Positions 55,031-63,261 of a stretch of 64,000 bases of DNA are shown here, piece after piece; within the stretch, counting starts at the first letter, position 1, and each line of letters starts with the position of its first letter. The notes beneath the pieces are model-generated. The model searched no databases and was not told the origin of the DNA. It saw only the letters and a list, made by a program, of their open reading frames with translations. The position numbers were made by a program, and so were the translations under genes. Origin of the DNA: Rheinheimera sediminis (GTDB taxonomy: Bacteria > Pseudomonadota > Gammaproteobacteria > Enterobacterales > Alteromonadaceae); NCBI RefSeq assembly GCF_004005375.1, contig NZ_RZUF01000010.1, forward strand, positions 1 to 64,000, in the 5' to 3' direction.

Positions 55031-55062
55031 GTATCATAGCAAACAAGCCGCTTAAAATCAGC

Positions 55063-55494
55063 CTAGAGCGGCTTCAAAATCGCCAGAAAAATAATGGCAA
55101 AAAGTAACAGCACCGGAAACTCGTTAAAAAAACGGTAAAATTTACTGCTTTTACTGTTTTTACCCTGCTTAAAATCATTCAACAGCTTAAAACAGTAACC
55201 ATGATAAGCATAAAGCAAAATCACCAGTAGCAGTTTGTAATGCAACCAGCTACTGGCTGCAAACCAGGCAGCGCCGTATAAATGGATCAGCCAAAGCCCA
55301 AATACCAAAGTCAGCACAGCAAAAGGCGTGACGAAATAGAGTAGTCGCCTTTCCATCACTTTAAATTGAGCATCAACGGCAGGATCTGTGGTTTCTGCAT
55401 GATAGACAAAAAGCCGGGGTAAATAAAAAATTCCGGCAAACCAAGCCACCATAAAACTTACATGCAAGGCTTTAATAATAAGTAATGTATTCAT
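55063..55494 (-). CDS. hemJ: Protoporphyrinogen oxidase HemJ
   Basis: Integral membrane enzyme that oxidises protoporphyrinogen IX to protoporphyrin IX in bacteria without HemG/HemY. 143 residues with four hydrophobic segments. The conserved N-terminal IKALHVSFMVAWFAGIFYLP followed by RLFVYHAE, and later YRFFNEFPVLLL, are the UPF0093/HemJ signature (invariant His in LHV and YH, Lys in the later loop). The ATG overlaps the clc stop (TGATG), giving coupling to clc. Confidence 0.92.
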   Translation of the reverse strand: MNTLLIIKALHVSFMVAWFAGIFYLPRLFVYHAETTDPAVDAQFKVMERRLLYFVTPFAVLTLVFGLWLIHLYGAAWFAASSWLHYKLLLVILLYAYHGYCFKLLNDFKQGKNSKSSKFYRFFNEFPVLLLFAIIFLAILKPL

Positions 55495-57197
55495 CAGATT
55501 AGATTGTTCTGTTTAGTTAATAGGGCGCGGACTTGCTCCCAACGGATCAGGCCAAGCAGTTGTTTCGGTTGTTCTGGGTCAAAAATATACACTACTCCAC
55601 CTTTTTGTTCATCCAGCAGGGTATGTACTTCAGCCATAGTTGCCTGATGGCTCAGTCCTTGGATAGGCTGATGCAGCAAGGTGGACTGTCCAGTCATAGA
55701 GGCGTCGAGATCGTAATCAATGAGCAGGAAAGGTCGCTCTGGATTGTCTGTGGCCTGAATAAGCAACTGATGCGCTGGTTTTTCGGTCAGAATAGCTTCA
55801 ATTTTGTCTTCTTCTGAAGCGGATAGCACCACATATTCTTTATCCAGCATGGCCAGCACACCGACTTTTTGCAGCACATCATCAGCTGGTGCCAGTTTAT
55901 AAGGTAACTGTTGCAGTTCCAGTTGCAGAACGAAGATGGATTTGTTTTTAAACAGCTGTACTGTGGTGACATAAGCGCAGGTAATTACCAGCATGGCAGG
56001 CACTATAATATCCGGGTTATAGGATAACTCCATCACAGCGACTAAAGCGGCCAAAGGCGCATGTAAAGTGGCGGCCATAAAGCCCGCCATTCCTAACGTG
56101 GCATAAGTGCCAGATAAACTGGCATCTCCTGATACAAACACAGGTAAAAAGGCCAATAAAGTACCAGCCAGTATACCTATACCAAAAACCGGACCTATCA
56201 CACCTCCCGGCACCGCCAGGCCTACAGCAACTATGGTTAACAGAAATTTCGCTAATAGAATAGTCAACAATAACCAAAACTCAGTGGATGCGGTAACAGC
56301 ATAAAAGATTGCGCCTGTTTCAGCGCCCATTGCCTGAGGGACCAAGTGACCCACAGCTGCTGTTATAGCTGCAGCCAATAATAGTTTGAGAGCTAAATGC
56401 CACTTCTGAAACCACTTTAAAATACGCCAGATACTCTGGTTAAACACATAAGCGGCAGCGCCTATGGCGATACCGCAAAGCACCAGATAAGGCAGATGCC
56501 AGCCACTAATAGAGACAATTTTCAACGCGGCCAGATCATTGCCCATGCCAAAAACGCCACGGGTCAATAAAGCGCCGACCACAGAGGCCAGCATTACAGG
56601 CACAAACACATGAATACGGTATTCCCGTAACACCACTTCCATCACAAAGATCACAGCAGCAAGGGGGGTATTAAAAGACGCTGAGATAGCAGCTGCGATT
56701 CCACAGCCAGCCAGAATTCGGATACTGTTGTATGGTAAACGAAGATATTGCCCAAGCAAGCCGGCACCAAAAGCGCCCAAATGTACTGAAGGGCCCTCAC
56801 GCCCAACGGAGAAACCACTGGTCAAGGCGATAATGCCACCAAAAAATTGGTTAAAGGTATTCCAGAAAGGCATGACGCCATAGCGCGTTTTGATGCGATG
56901 GATCACATAGGCTATACCTACACGATAATGTGAAAGCCCGACCAGCATCGCCATCACACTGATCAGAAAAGCGGCAACAAAAGGTAAAACCCAGCGATAG
57001 CCCTCAGCTATGCCGGAAAAGTCATCAGTGCGTTCTAAAAAGAAACTTTGGATACCAATAATAGTCAGACGAAACAGCAAAATGATAAAGGCGGCTAAAA
57101 AACCAGCTATTATGGCCAGCAGGCAAAGCTGAACTGACGTAAGTGGGAAAGCTAACCTGAGTCGTAATTTTGCTTGCCAGTCTGCAGGTAGTAACAT
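55494..57197 (-). CDS. ClC-family chloride channel or H+/Cl- antiporter with CBS region
   Basis: 567 residues from ATG 57197. The frame continues 103 codons upstream, but that part crosses an ERIC-like repeat and is not protein-like; ATG 57236 is a second choice. About ten to twelve membrane helices. SGFSVGREGPSVH holds the gating Glu, AVPGGVIGPVFGIG is the filter GGxxxP equivalent, and FNTPLAAVIFVMEVVLREY is typical. The C-terminal 130 residues look like a pair of CBS domains, which E. coli ClcA lacks. It sits at the clcA position between hemL and erpA. Either exchange or channel activity is possible. Confidence 0.9.
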   Translation of the reverse strand: MLLPADWQAKLRLRLAFPLTSVQLCLLAIIAGFLAAFIILLFRLTIIGIQSFFLERTDDFSGIAEGYRWVLPFVAAFLISVMAMLVGLSHYRVGIAYVIHRIKTRYGVMPFWNTFNQFFGGIIALTSGFSVGREGPSVHLGAFGAGLLGQYLRLPYNSIRILAGCGIAAAISASFNTPLAAVIFVMEVVLREYRIHVFVPVMLASVVGALLTRGVFGMGNDLAALKIVSISGWHLPYLVLCGIAIGAAAYVFNQSIWRILKWFQKWHLALKLLLAAAITAAVGHLVPQAMGAETGAIFYAVTASTEFWLLLTILLAKFLLTIVAVGLAVPGGVIGPVFGIGILAGTLLAFLPVFVSGDASLSGTYATLGMAGFMAATLHAPLAALVAVMELSYNPDIIVPAMLVITCAYVTTVQLFKNKSIFVLQLELQQLPYKLAPADDVLQKVGVLAMLDKEYVVLSASEEDKIEAILTEKPAHQLLIQATDNPERPFLLIDYDLDASMTGQSTLLHQPIQGLSHQATMAEVHTLLDEQKGGVVYIFDPEQPKQLLGLIRWEQVRALLTKQNNLI

Positions 57198-57235
57198 GCT
57201 ATAGTGTCTGAATCTGAGATAAGTGAAGTGTAACA

Positions 57236-57363
57236 TATACTTAAAGTAATTGAAGTTGCAGTATGACGACAAATGAAAGAGTCCCTCTAGCATAAAAGTC
57301 CCATGTGATTGAGGGAACAGATTGCTGGCAGAAAGAGTTGCGGCTTTAAATCCGATGGGTGTA
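57236..57363. repeat. ERIC-like palindromic repeat, full-length copy C
   Basis: 128 bp, exactly as long as copy B. The left terminus is tatacttaaagtaattgaag, and the right one on the minus strand is tacacccatcggatttaaag. The inner stem is tccctctagcat (57282) against atgtgattgaggga (57303). Relative to copy B the stem has changed on both sides (CCCC/GGGG to TCCCTC/GAGGGA), so pairing is preserved. It separates divergent clc and the DUF6776 gene. Confidence 0.8.
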
Positions 57364-57380
57364 ATTATTTGAGTAAATTG

Positions 57381-58115
57381 ATGAATCGTATGCAGTTTGT
57401 GCCCTGGCTCAAGGCGCGTTGGAGATTGGTTTTGGTCACAGCTGGCCTGATGGGGCTTGCAGCTCTGGCTGGGCAATTGGTTGGTAATTACTTTTATGTA
57501 AAGCAAGTCAATATGTTGTCGTCCAAACTTGAGGAAAGTCAGAGAAAAAGTAACAGTCTGACAGCTCGTCTGAATGAGCAGTTAAAACAAAATGACTATC
57601 TGACGGCTGAACTGGCGGTGGAGAAAAGTGCCGGGCAGTTGATGCAGCAAGAATTAAAAGCTGAACAACAAAAGCTGTTTGACACCCGCAAAGAGTTGGC
57701 GTTTTACCAGCGTATTATCTCTCCTGAACTGCAGGCAGATAGCCTTATCGTTGATAGCTTTAGTATAAGCCCGGGGGCCTCTGCCACTAAGTACAGGTTT
57801 AATTTGGTGTTGATCCAGCAAGATAAGCAACGTAATTTTGCCAAAGGTACTGTGGATTTGAAGCTACAAGGCTTTGCCGGTGATAAAAGAGCCAGTCTCG
57901 ATTTGTTGCAGCTTGCAGGCTTTAGTAAAAGTGATAAGGCCTTTAGTTTTAAATATTTCCAGATTATCGAAGGTGAGTTTTCGCTGCCGGAGGGATTCAA
58001 GCCAGAAAAAGTAGATGTTGCACTAAAGGTTGCTGCGGCGCGTTCAGTGAAGTCCGCTAAGGTTGATAAGAGCTTTTTCTGGCCAAGTGAACAGTCCGGC
58101 GAAATACTTGAATAA
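57381..58115 (+). CDS. DUF6776-like coiled-coil membrane protein
   Basis: 245 residues from ATG 57381; the frame opens earlier, inside the repeat. A TM (about 15-38, LVLVTAGLMGLAALAGQLVG) is followed by a coiled coil (about 45-110) and a compact C-terminal domain (ELAFYQRIISPELQADSLIV, FRFNLVLIQQ-type strands). The pattern of 'FYQRIISPE' after a coiled coil fits what I remember as DUF6776, often found just upstream of erpA in Alteromonas-like bacteria. Function unknown. 47 bp before erpA, probably co-transcribed. Confidence 0.7.
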   Translation: MNRMQFVPWLKARWRLVLVTAGLMGLAALAGQLVGNYFYVKQVNMLSSKLEESQRKSNSLTARLNEQLKQNDYLTAELAVEKSAGQLMQQELKAEQQKLFDTRKELAFYQRIISPELQADSLIVDSFSISPGASATKYRFNLVLIQQDKQRNFAKGTVDLKLQGFAGDKRASLDLLQLAGFSKSDKAFSFKYFQIIEGEFSLPEGFKPEKVDVALKVAAARSVKSAKVDKSFFWPSEQSGEILE

Positions 58116-58162
58116 ATTAGTCAGGTATTAGATAATCCGCGCCCAGTTATACCGGAGGACAT

Positions 58163-58504
58163 ATGTCAGAGTTACAACTTCCTATTCAGTTTACCGACGC
58201 AGCTGCCAATAAAGTATTGGCTTTAGTCACCGAAGAGGAAAACCCTGAGTTAAAACTTCGGGTTTATATTACAGGTGGTGGTTGTTCCGGCTTCCAATAC
58301 GGTTTTACTTTTGATGAGAAAGTAAATGAAGGTGATTTGGTAGTTGAAAAAAATGGTGTGGTTATGGTGGTAGACCCAATGAGTCTGCAGTACTTGGCAG
58401 GCGGTGTGGTGGATTACACTGACGGTTTGCAAGGTAGCCGTTTTACTGTACAGAACCCAAATGCAACAACTACTTGTGGTTGTGGATCCAGTTTTTCCGT
58501 TTAG
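58163..58504 (+). CDS. erpA: Iron-sulfur cluster insertion protein ErpA
   Basis: A-type carrier that passes Fe-S clusters to target apoproteins such as IspG. 113 residues. Three cluster Cys are present: Cys41 (GGGCSGF), Cys105 and Cys107 (CGCGSSF), matching E. coli 42/106/108. GGAGG lies before the ATG. It is followed by a strong terminator. The erpA-clc-hemL neighbourhood is the E. coli one. Confidence 0.98.
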   Translation: MSELQLPIQFTDAAANKVLALVTEEENPELKLRVYITGGGCSGFQYGFTFDEKVNEGDLVVEKNGVVMVVDPMSLQYLAGGVVDYTDGLQGSRFTVQNPNATTTCGCGSSFSV

Positions 58505-58526
58505 TTCCGTCATTCAGATCTCATTA

Positions 58527-58557
58527 AAAAGGGCTTCCACAGTGTGGAGGCCCTTTT
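58527..58557 (+). terminator. Rho-independent terminator of erpA
   Basis: 14-bp stem aaaagggcttccac / gtggaggccctttt (one G-T pair) with loop agt. T-rich sequence follows. Confidence 0.88.
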
Positions 58558-58870
58558 AGTTTTATGTCACAAAAACAGCACTCAGTCAGCACTTGGATCC
58601 GTAGCGGAAACATAGCTGATAGTCGCTTTCATTTGTATCTGTGGTGTAAGCAAAACTGATCGTTCCTTCTCTATGAACAGAACGATTGATCGACAAAAAT
58701 CAGAGATAAGCTGCTATTTTTTCAGCCTTCTAACTGTACGCTCTGAACAACCTATGGTTTAATGAAACGCTTTTTTTGCTTATTGGGACATTCCCATAGG
58801 CTTTTGGATTTTTTTTGGCAGGAAGTTTAAGTCGTAAACAGAAGGCGCCTGGGCGCCGGGAGAACAACAA
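58558..58870. other. Intergenic region upstream of the HTH gene
   Basis: 310 bp. It includes a short palindrome tgggacattccca near 58786 and a doubled GGCGCC near 58846, close to the HTH gene start and possibly operator-like. Promoter elements could not be placed. No open frame of note. Confidence 0.4.
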
Positions 58871-59116
58871 ATGAAAGGTACTAAAAGCGTTATTTCAGAT
58901 GAGAATAAAAGATTGTGTGTATGGCTGAAACGTCAGCGTCAGGAAAAAGGTCATACTATGCGCAGTTTGTCTGAAATTTTAGGCACTCCGCATTCTTTTA
59001 TCGGCAAGGTAGAAAATCAGGAACGTCGTCTTGATGTAATTGAATACGTTCGTTATTGTCAGGCTCTTTCCATAGATCCTATGGATGGGTTGAAGCAAGT
59101 TCTGATTGAAGCTTAA
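58871..59116 (+). CDS. Small XRE-family helix-turn-helix regulator
   Basis: 81 residues, almost only the HTH domain: GHTMRSLSEILGTPHSFIGKV, then ENQERRLDVIEYVRYCQAL, an XRE/Cro-type fold. GGGAG precedes the ATG. No toxin, phage or restriction gene is adjacent, so it is not clearly an antitoxin or control protein. It may autoregulate through the short palindromes upstream. It ends at a terminator shared with ampG. Confidence 0.88.
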   Translation: MKGTKSVISDENKRLCVWLKRQRQEKGHTMRSLSEILGTPHSFIGKVENQERRLDVIEYVRYCQALSIDPMDGLKQVLIEA

Positions 59117-59131
59117 TCTGCTTGTATCTGA

Positions 59132-59163
59132 AAAAAAACGCCGCATTAATGCGGCGTTTTTTT
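59132..59163. terminator. Bidirectional terminator shared by the HTH gene and ampG
   Basis: Perfect 16-bp-arm palindrome: A7-cgccgcatt then aatgcggcg-T7. It gives a hairpin plus T-run on both strands. The ampG stop codon (TAA at 59148-59146) lies in the centre of it. Confidence 0.92.
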
Positions 59164-60468
59164 GATCAGTAGCATGCAAAGCACTATAGCTGGTATTCCC
59201 ATTAATGCAGTCATCACAAAAAAGGATTGATAGTCCATTACTTCAACCCAGCCACCCGAAAAACCACCAAGAAACTTTGGTAACAATAACATCAGGGAAC
59301 TAAATAAAGCATATTGAGTGGCAGTAAAAGCGAGATTCACCAGAGAAGACAAGTAAGCAATAAAAGCACTGGTCGCAATACCCGCGCTTAAATTATCAGC
59401 AGAGATCACAGCGATTAACAATGGTATGTTGTGGCCCTGAGTGCTTAGGTAACAATAAAGCAAATTGGTACATGCGCTAAGTAATGCGCCAAGCAACAGT
59501 ATCCTCAAGGTACCAAAGCTGTTGATCAGCATACCTCCCAGTGCAGCGCCAAGTAAGGTCATCAAGACACCGAATATCTTGGATACGCTGGCGACTTCCT
59601 CTTTAGTAAAACCCATATCGACATAAAACACATTAGCCATCACCCCCATGACTACATCTGATACCCGGTAACAGGCAATTAAGCTGAGGATCAATAACGC
59701 ATTCAGGCCATGACGAGCAAAAAAATCAACAAATGGACCTACTACTGCGACTTTGAGCCAGTTCAAGAGCTTGTGACTAACTGAGCCATGGCTTGAGCTT
59801 ATGATGGTTTGCTGTTCTACCAAAGGTTCTGGGGAGAGCAAGGTAGTTAATAAACCTAAAGCCATAAAACCCGCCATCACCAGATAGGTAGATTGCCACG
59901 CCGCGAGATCATAGCCTGTTGCAGAACTGCTAAAGAGGGCAGCTATCCATAAAGTACCTGCGGAAGAGAAAATCATCGCCAGCCGATAACCCGCCAGAGA
60001 AGCAGCTGCCAGCACTGCCTGTAAATGCTCTGGAGCAGCTTCGATACGGTAGGCATCTATGGTGATGTCTTGTGTAGCTGATGCTATTGCCAGCATGACG
60101 GCGCAAAATGCCATCCATTTTAGTTCGGTTTGAGGGTCCATGCTGGCCATCAGAAAAACTGCCAGAATAATGAGGCTTTGTGAAAATATCAGCCAGCTTC
60201 GTCTGCGGCCAAGCCACTGTTTTAGGCCAGGCAGGCTTAAATGGTCTATCAGAGGTGACCAGATAAACTTGATGGCATATACCATAATGACCCAGCTGAA
60301 ATAACCAATCTGTTCGCGAGAGACGCCAGCCTCTCTAAGCCAAAATGATAAAACGCCAAACACCAGCATCAAGGGCAAGCCACTGGAAAAGCCCATAATA
60401 AAAATCGTCAGCACCCGGCGCTGACAATATAGTTTTAATGAAGAAAAAAACACAGCAATAGCAGACAA
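59146..60468 (-). CDS. ampG: Muropeptide permease AmpG
   Basis: MFS-type inner-membrane importer of GlcNAc-anhydroMurNAc peptides for cell-wall recycling. 440 residues with 12 or more hydrophobic segments. IMGFSSGLPLMLVFGVLSFW followed by KFIWSPLIDHL, GRRRSWLI and ASATQDITIDAYRIE parallel E. coli AmpG (GFASGLPL, KFLWSPLMD, SASQDIVFDAW). The listed start is a TTG; GTG codons further in are alternatives, and none has a good Shine-Dalgarno. Context supports the call: yajG lies upstream in the same operon, as in E. coli. The last codons sit inside a bidirectional terminator. Confidence 0.92.
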   Translation of the reverse strand: MSAIAVFFSSLKLYCQRRVLTIFIMGFSSGLPLMLVFGVLSFWLREAGVSREQIGYFSWVIMVYAIKFIWSPLIDHLSLPGLKQWLGRRRSWLIFSQSLIILAVFLMASMDPQTELKWMAFCAVMLAIASATQDITIDAYRIEAAPEHLQAVLAAASLAGYRLAMIFSSAGTLWIAALFSSSATGYDLAAWQSTYLVMAGFMALGLLTTLLSPEPLVEQQTIISSSHGSVSHKLLNWLKVAVVGPFVDFFARHGLNALLILSLIACYRVSDVVMGVMANVFYVDMGFTKEEVASVSKIFGVLMTLLGAALGGMLINSFGTLRILLLGALLSACTNLLYCYLSTQGHNIPLLIAVISADNLSAGIATSAFIAYLSSLVNLAFTATQYALFSSLMLLLPKFLGGFSGGWVEVMDYQSFFVMTALMGIPAIVLCMLLIKKTPH

Positions 60469-60523
60469 GACAGCAGTCCGTGCGGAAATAAATGAGATTA
60501 GCTTACAGCTTCAACAAATTAGA

Positions 60524-60844
60524 TCAAGGCCTTACGCCAACACAATAGCTCGGGATTTGGCCGTATCCATGCAAAAAGCGCAAACAGTATCGCAGCTCGC
60601 GTCGTACTTTGAGGTTTTGTTTCAGTTCAGGTTCTGACCAGTATTCAATTTGGTAAAGCAAATGCCAAAATACTTGCTCGCGTAAAGTTTCAGGCCGCCA
60701 GCTTCTGACCCGAAAATGCGACCATTCTTCCAGCGTATCCCAGACGAATAAATGCAATTCTCTGTAAGGCAAACGGCCGCGCAGGAAACGAGAAAGATAA
60801 TAAATCAACTGACGAGATTTTTGTTCAATAAAGGGCTCTAACAT
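60524..60844 (-). CDS. Hypothetical small basic protein in the ampG operon
   Basis: 106 residues from ATG 60844; an earlier ATG (60874) lies in the loop of a hairpin and is unlikely. The protein is rich in Arg, Trp and Tyr (LIYYLSRFLRGRLPYRELHLF, WDTLEEWSHFRVRSWRPETL, QVFWHLLYQIEYW). It has no membrane segment or signal. I do not recognise a family. It is transcribed between the prolyl isomerase gene and ampG. The even aromatic content argues for a real folded protein. Confidence 0.65.
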   Translation of the reverse strand: MLEPFIEQKSRQLIYYLSRFLRGRLPYRELHLFVWDTLEEWSHFRVRSWRPETLREQVFWHLLYQIEYWSEPELKQNLKVRRELRYCLRFLHGYGQIPSYCVGVRP

Positions 60845-60860
60845 AGGTCTGATCCCTGTC

Positions 60861-60883
60861 AGAGCTGGCACCATGCCAGCTCT
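60861..60883 (-). terminator. Hairpin between the isomerase gene and the small protein gene
   Basis: 10-bp perfect stem agagctggca / tgccagctct with a 3-nt loop. No T-run, so it may be an attenuating or mRNA-stabilising structure inside the operon. Confidence 0.45.
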
Positions 60884-60911
60884 GTAAACTCAAACTTAGT
60901 ATAGTCAGGCT

Positions 60912-61517
60912 TTATTGTTCTGGCTGTAAAATCACTTGTTTTAAGACAATGGGCTGTTTAGGCACATTTTGCCAGCCGGTATTCTCGTCGGTATGTGTTT
61001 CCTGCAGCTTGATTTTTTCCAGCACTTCAAAGCCATCCTGGACCTGACCAAAAACGGTGTAGCCCCAGTTCCGGCCTGGATCCAGACTTGAATTATCATT
61101 AAGGTTAAAAAAGAACTGGCTAGTCGCACTATGGGGATCGTTGTTTCTCGCCATTGCGATGCTTCCGAACTGATTTTTCGCACCATTGCCCGATTCATTA
61201 AAGACAGCGGGGAATTCGTCTACAGGGGCCAGATCAGGCTTATAACCGCCGCCCTGAAGCACAAACTCTGGCTCAAGACGATGAAAAACCGTATTGTCAT
61301 AAGCTTTTGTATTGACGTAACTCAGAAAATTATTAACAGCCAAAGGAGCTCTTGTTCTATCGAGCTCAACAGTGATATCGCCTACAGATGTTACTAGTGT
61401 AACTTTGGGAAACAAGTTGTCTTGCTGCACATACTTACCTGTTGGTTTTTTCAAATCCACTGCAGCTAAAGTAGACAGAGAAAAAAGAGTAAATAATGTA
61501 AAAGTAAGAAAACGCAT
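60912..61517 (-). CDS. Periplasmic peptidyl-prolyl cis-trans isomerase (cyclophilin)
   Basis: 201 residues. A signal peptide (MRFLTFTLFTLFSLSTLAA) is followed by the cyclophilin fold: TSVGDITVELDRTRAPLAVN, VFHRLEPEFVLQGGGY, SIAMARNNDPHSATSQFFFN and YTVFGQVQDGFEVL. It is PpiA-like in location and family and may assist periplasmic or envelope protein folding. It starts 3 bp after the yajG-like gene, with its Shine-Dalgarno inside that gene's end, so the two are coupled. Confidence 0.93.
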   Translation of the reverse strand: MRFLTFTLFTLFSLSTLAAVDLKKPTGKYVQQDNLFPKVTLVTSVGDITVELDRTRAPLAVNNFLSYVNTKAYDNTVFHRLEPEFVLQGGGYKPDLAPVDEFPAVFNESGNGAKNQFGSIAMARNNDPHSATSQFFFNLNDNSSLDPGRNWGYTVFGQVQDGFEVLEKIKLQETHTDENTGWQNVPKQPIVLKQVILQPEQ

Positions 61518-61520
61518 AAA

Positions 61521-62087
61521 TTAGCCCTTCACATAAGAATGCCAGCTGTTGTCATTCAACAACTCAGCCAGTACTTGTTCTGTTAAGACACGTAATTTTC
61601 CTTCTGCTACGGCATTATCCAGTTTAAATGGACCTGAGAAGCTGCTTTTTCCAGCATAGACCTTATCAAAAGAACCACTGTGGTTTTGAATAGCGATACG
61701 CAGTTCCACATCGTTTTTCACCACGTGCTCTACTGTACGTTGGTCTGCGTCAGCGGATAGTTTCAGAATTTGAATGGTCATGGTGGTGACGCTGCTGGAC
61801 GTTAATTTAGCGCCTTGGGCCGTCATTGCGTCTGTCAATGTAGACTCGAGCTGTTGAGCCAGGTTATTACTGGTTGGCATGCTGGTGACAGCCGTGCCTT
61901 TGCGTAAAAACAGGGTTTGATCAGATGGGCGTTGATCCACCACTGTTAACACAAATTCGGCGCCAGACAGCGCTTTGCTTTGATTCCAGAACACTTGAGG
62001 CGTGACTAAAAAAGAAGATGAAGTGCTGCTACAGGCGGCAAGAGCCAAACTGAAAGCCACTAAAACCGGACGCATAAAAGAAGCCAT
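61521..62087 (-). CDS. YajG-family lipoprotein
   Basis: 188 residues with a type II signal peptide ending LALAACSSTSSS (lipobox LAAC, Cys about 19). The mature part fits the YajG family (FVLTVVDQRPSD, LAQQLESTLTDAMTAQGAKL, KNDVELRIAIQN, AEGKLRVLTEQVLAELLND). In E. coli yajG precedes ampG, and here the same pair is kept with two genes between. AAGGA lies before the ATG. Function unknown; presumably an outer-membrane lipoprotein. Confidence 0.85.
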   Translation of the reverse strand: MASFMRPVLVAFSLALAACSSTSSSFLVTPQVFWNQSKALSGAEFVLTVVDQRPSDQTLFLRKGTAVTSMPTSNNLAQQLESTLTDAMTAQGAKLTSSSVTTMTIQILKLSADADQRTVEHVVKNDVELRIAIQNHSGSFDKVYAGKSSFSGPFKLDNAVAEGKLRVLTEQVLAELLNDNSWHSYVKG

Positions 62088-62089
62088 GG

Positions 62090-63229
62090 TTATTTCCTTT
62101 TGGTTGATTCGAGGATCACAAATTTATTGTTGCTGGCAATATGGCGACATCCACCCAGCAGTACCGTCATTTTTTCGTAATAAGGCAAGTGTCGGTTGGC
62201 CACAATACGTAATTTACCACCAGCCTTTAAACAACGTTTAGCATCGTTAAACATCTGCCATGCAATATGTTCTGTTACGGCCTGCTGCTGATGGAAAGGT
62301 GGATTACAAATCACATAATCCAGACTCTGATCGGCCTGGCTGGCTAAACAGTCGTCTGTTCTGAACTCGGCCTGAGCTATTAGTTCAGGTACATTCGCTT
62401 CGACTGAGGCTTTTGATGATGCCACGGCCATATAGGAGTCATCGGTAAAAATAACTCTGGCTTCAGGCTGTTGTTTTAATAAAGCTACGCCAAGTACACC
62501 ATTACCGCAGCCTAAATCCGCCACTAAAGCGCCTGCATCCAGCACTGGTAAATGCTCGAGCAGGAATCGTGCACCTATATCCAGTTGTTCTTTCGCAAAT
62601 ACATTAGCGTGATTAACCAGTGTTAGCTGATAATCAGGCAACTCCCATTGAATAGGGTAAGTAAAAGCACGGGCTGTACCGCGAGGCGTACAATGAATAG
62701 TCCGGCATTTTTTCTGTGCCAGCGAAGCTTGTGTTGCTCCTAATTCCTGCTCAAAAATAGCCAGCAAATTCTTATGAATGTCTTTGGCTTTCGCCGCAGC
62801 TATGACCACTGTATCAGGCCGAACCACCTGGCTTAACTGCTGTAACATAAAACGCAGATAACCATGATTATTAGGAACTTTCAGCAGTACCAGATCCACA
62901 TCAGCAGGTAAGGCCGTAACACTGTCGATAAAACTGACGCTGTCTGCAGATAAACCGTTTTGTTGTCTGTTGTGCACAGTGGCTTGCTGGCTTAATACAG
63001 AATCGTTTTGCTGACTATGTGGGTAGTCACCCAAAGCACAAGACAAAGCCCCAAACAAGTCGTGCATCACCAGGACTTTTAAATCGGCGCGTTCAGCAAG
63101 CAAAGGCAAGGCTTGCTGTAGCAGTAATTCATCGGCTGCATCCCAGGCTTGTAAGCTACGATTGCTTTGCCCCAGTGGTAATCTGTCCAGCTGCAGCTGC
63201 TTGTCAGCGACGGTAAAAATAGTATTCAT
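62090..63229 (-). CDS. rlmG: 23S rRNA (guanine-1835-N2)-methyltransferase
   Basis: SAM-dependent rRNA methylase. From ATG 63229 it has 379 residues (E. coli RlmG 378); the open frame extends 63 codons upstream with no sense. It has the duplicated Rossmann layout of this group. The C-terminal catalytic half has VADLGCGNGVLGVALL for SAM and the N2-guanine motif NPPFHQ (YVICNPPFHQQQAV). The first half is a degenerate methylase-like domain (LVMHDLFGALSCAL). It starts 33 bp from the divergent alkB-like gene. yajG follows after 2 bp. Confidence 0.93.
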   Translation of the reverse strand: MNTIFTVADKQLQLDRLPLGQSNRSLQAWDAADELLLQQALPLLAERADLKVLVMHDLFGALSCALGDYPHSQQNDSVLSQQATVHNRQQNGLSADSVSFIDSVTALPADVDLVLLKVPNNHGYLRFMLQQLSQVVRPDTVVIAAAKAKDIHKNLLAIFEQELGATQASLAQKKCRTIHCTPRGTARAFTYPIQWELPDYQLTLVNHANVFAKEQLDIGARFLLEHLPVLDAGALVADLGCGNGVLGVALLKQQPEARVIFTDDSYMAVASSKASVEANVPELIAQAEFRTDDCLASQADQSLDYVICNPPFHQQQAVTEHIAWQMFNDAKRCLKAGGKLRIVANRHLPYYEKMTVLLGGCRHIASNNKFVILESTKRK

Positions 63230-63261
63230 GCCATTCAACTTAAAGAAGAGAAGGTTGTATT

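Noticed and set aside
54991-55040. pyrBI-type attenuator before pyrB
   Set aside because: A hairpin exists, but no leader peptide, no T-run and no second competing hairpin.
57198-57506. 103-codon N-terminal extension of the ClC protein
   Set aside because: It runs through an ERIC-like repeat and the neighbouring gene's start; not protein-like.
58816-58836. Sigma-54-like TGGCAGGAAGTTTAAG upstream of the HTH gene
   Set aside because: The -12 GC element is missing, so it does not meet the consensus.
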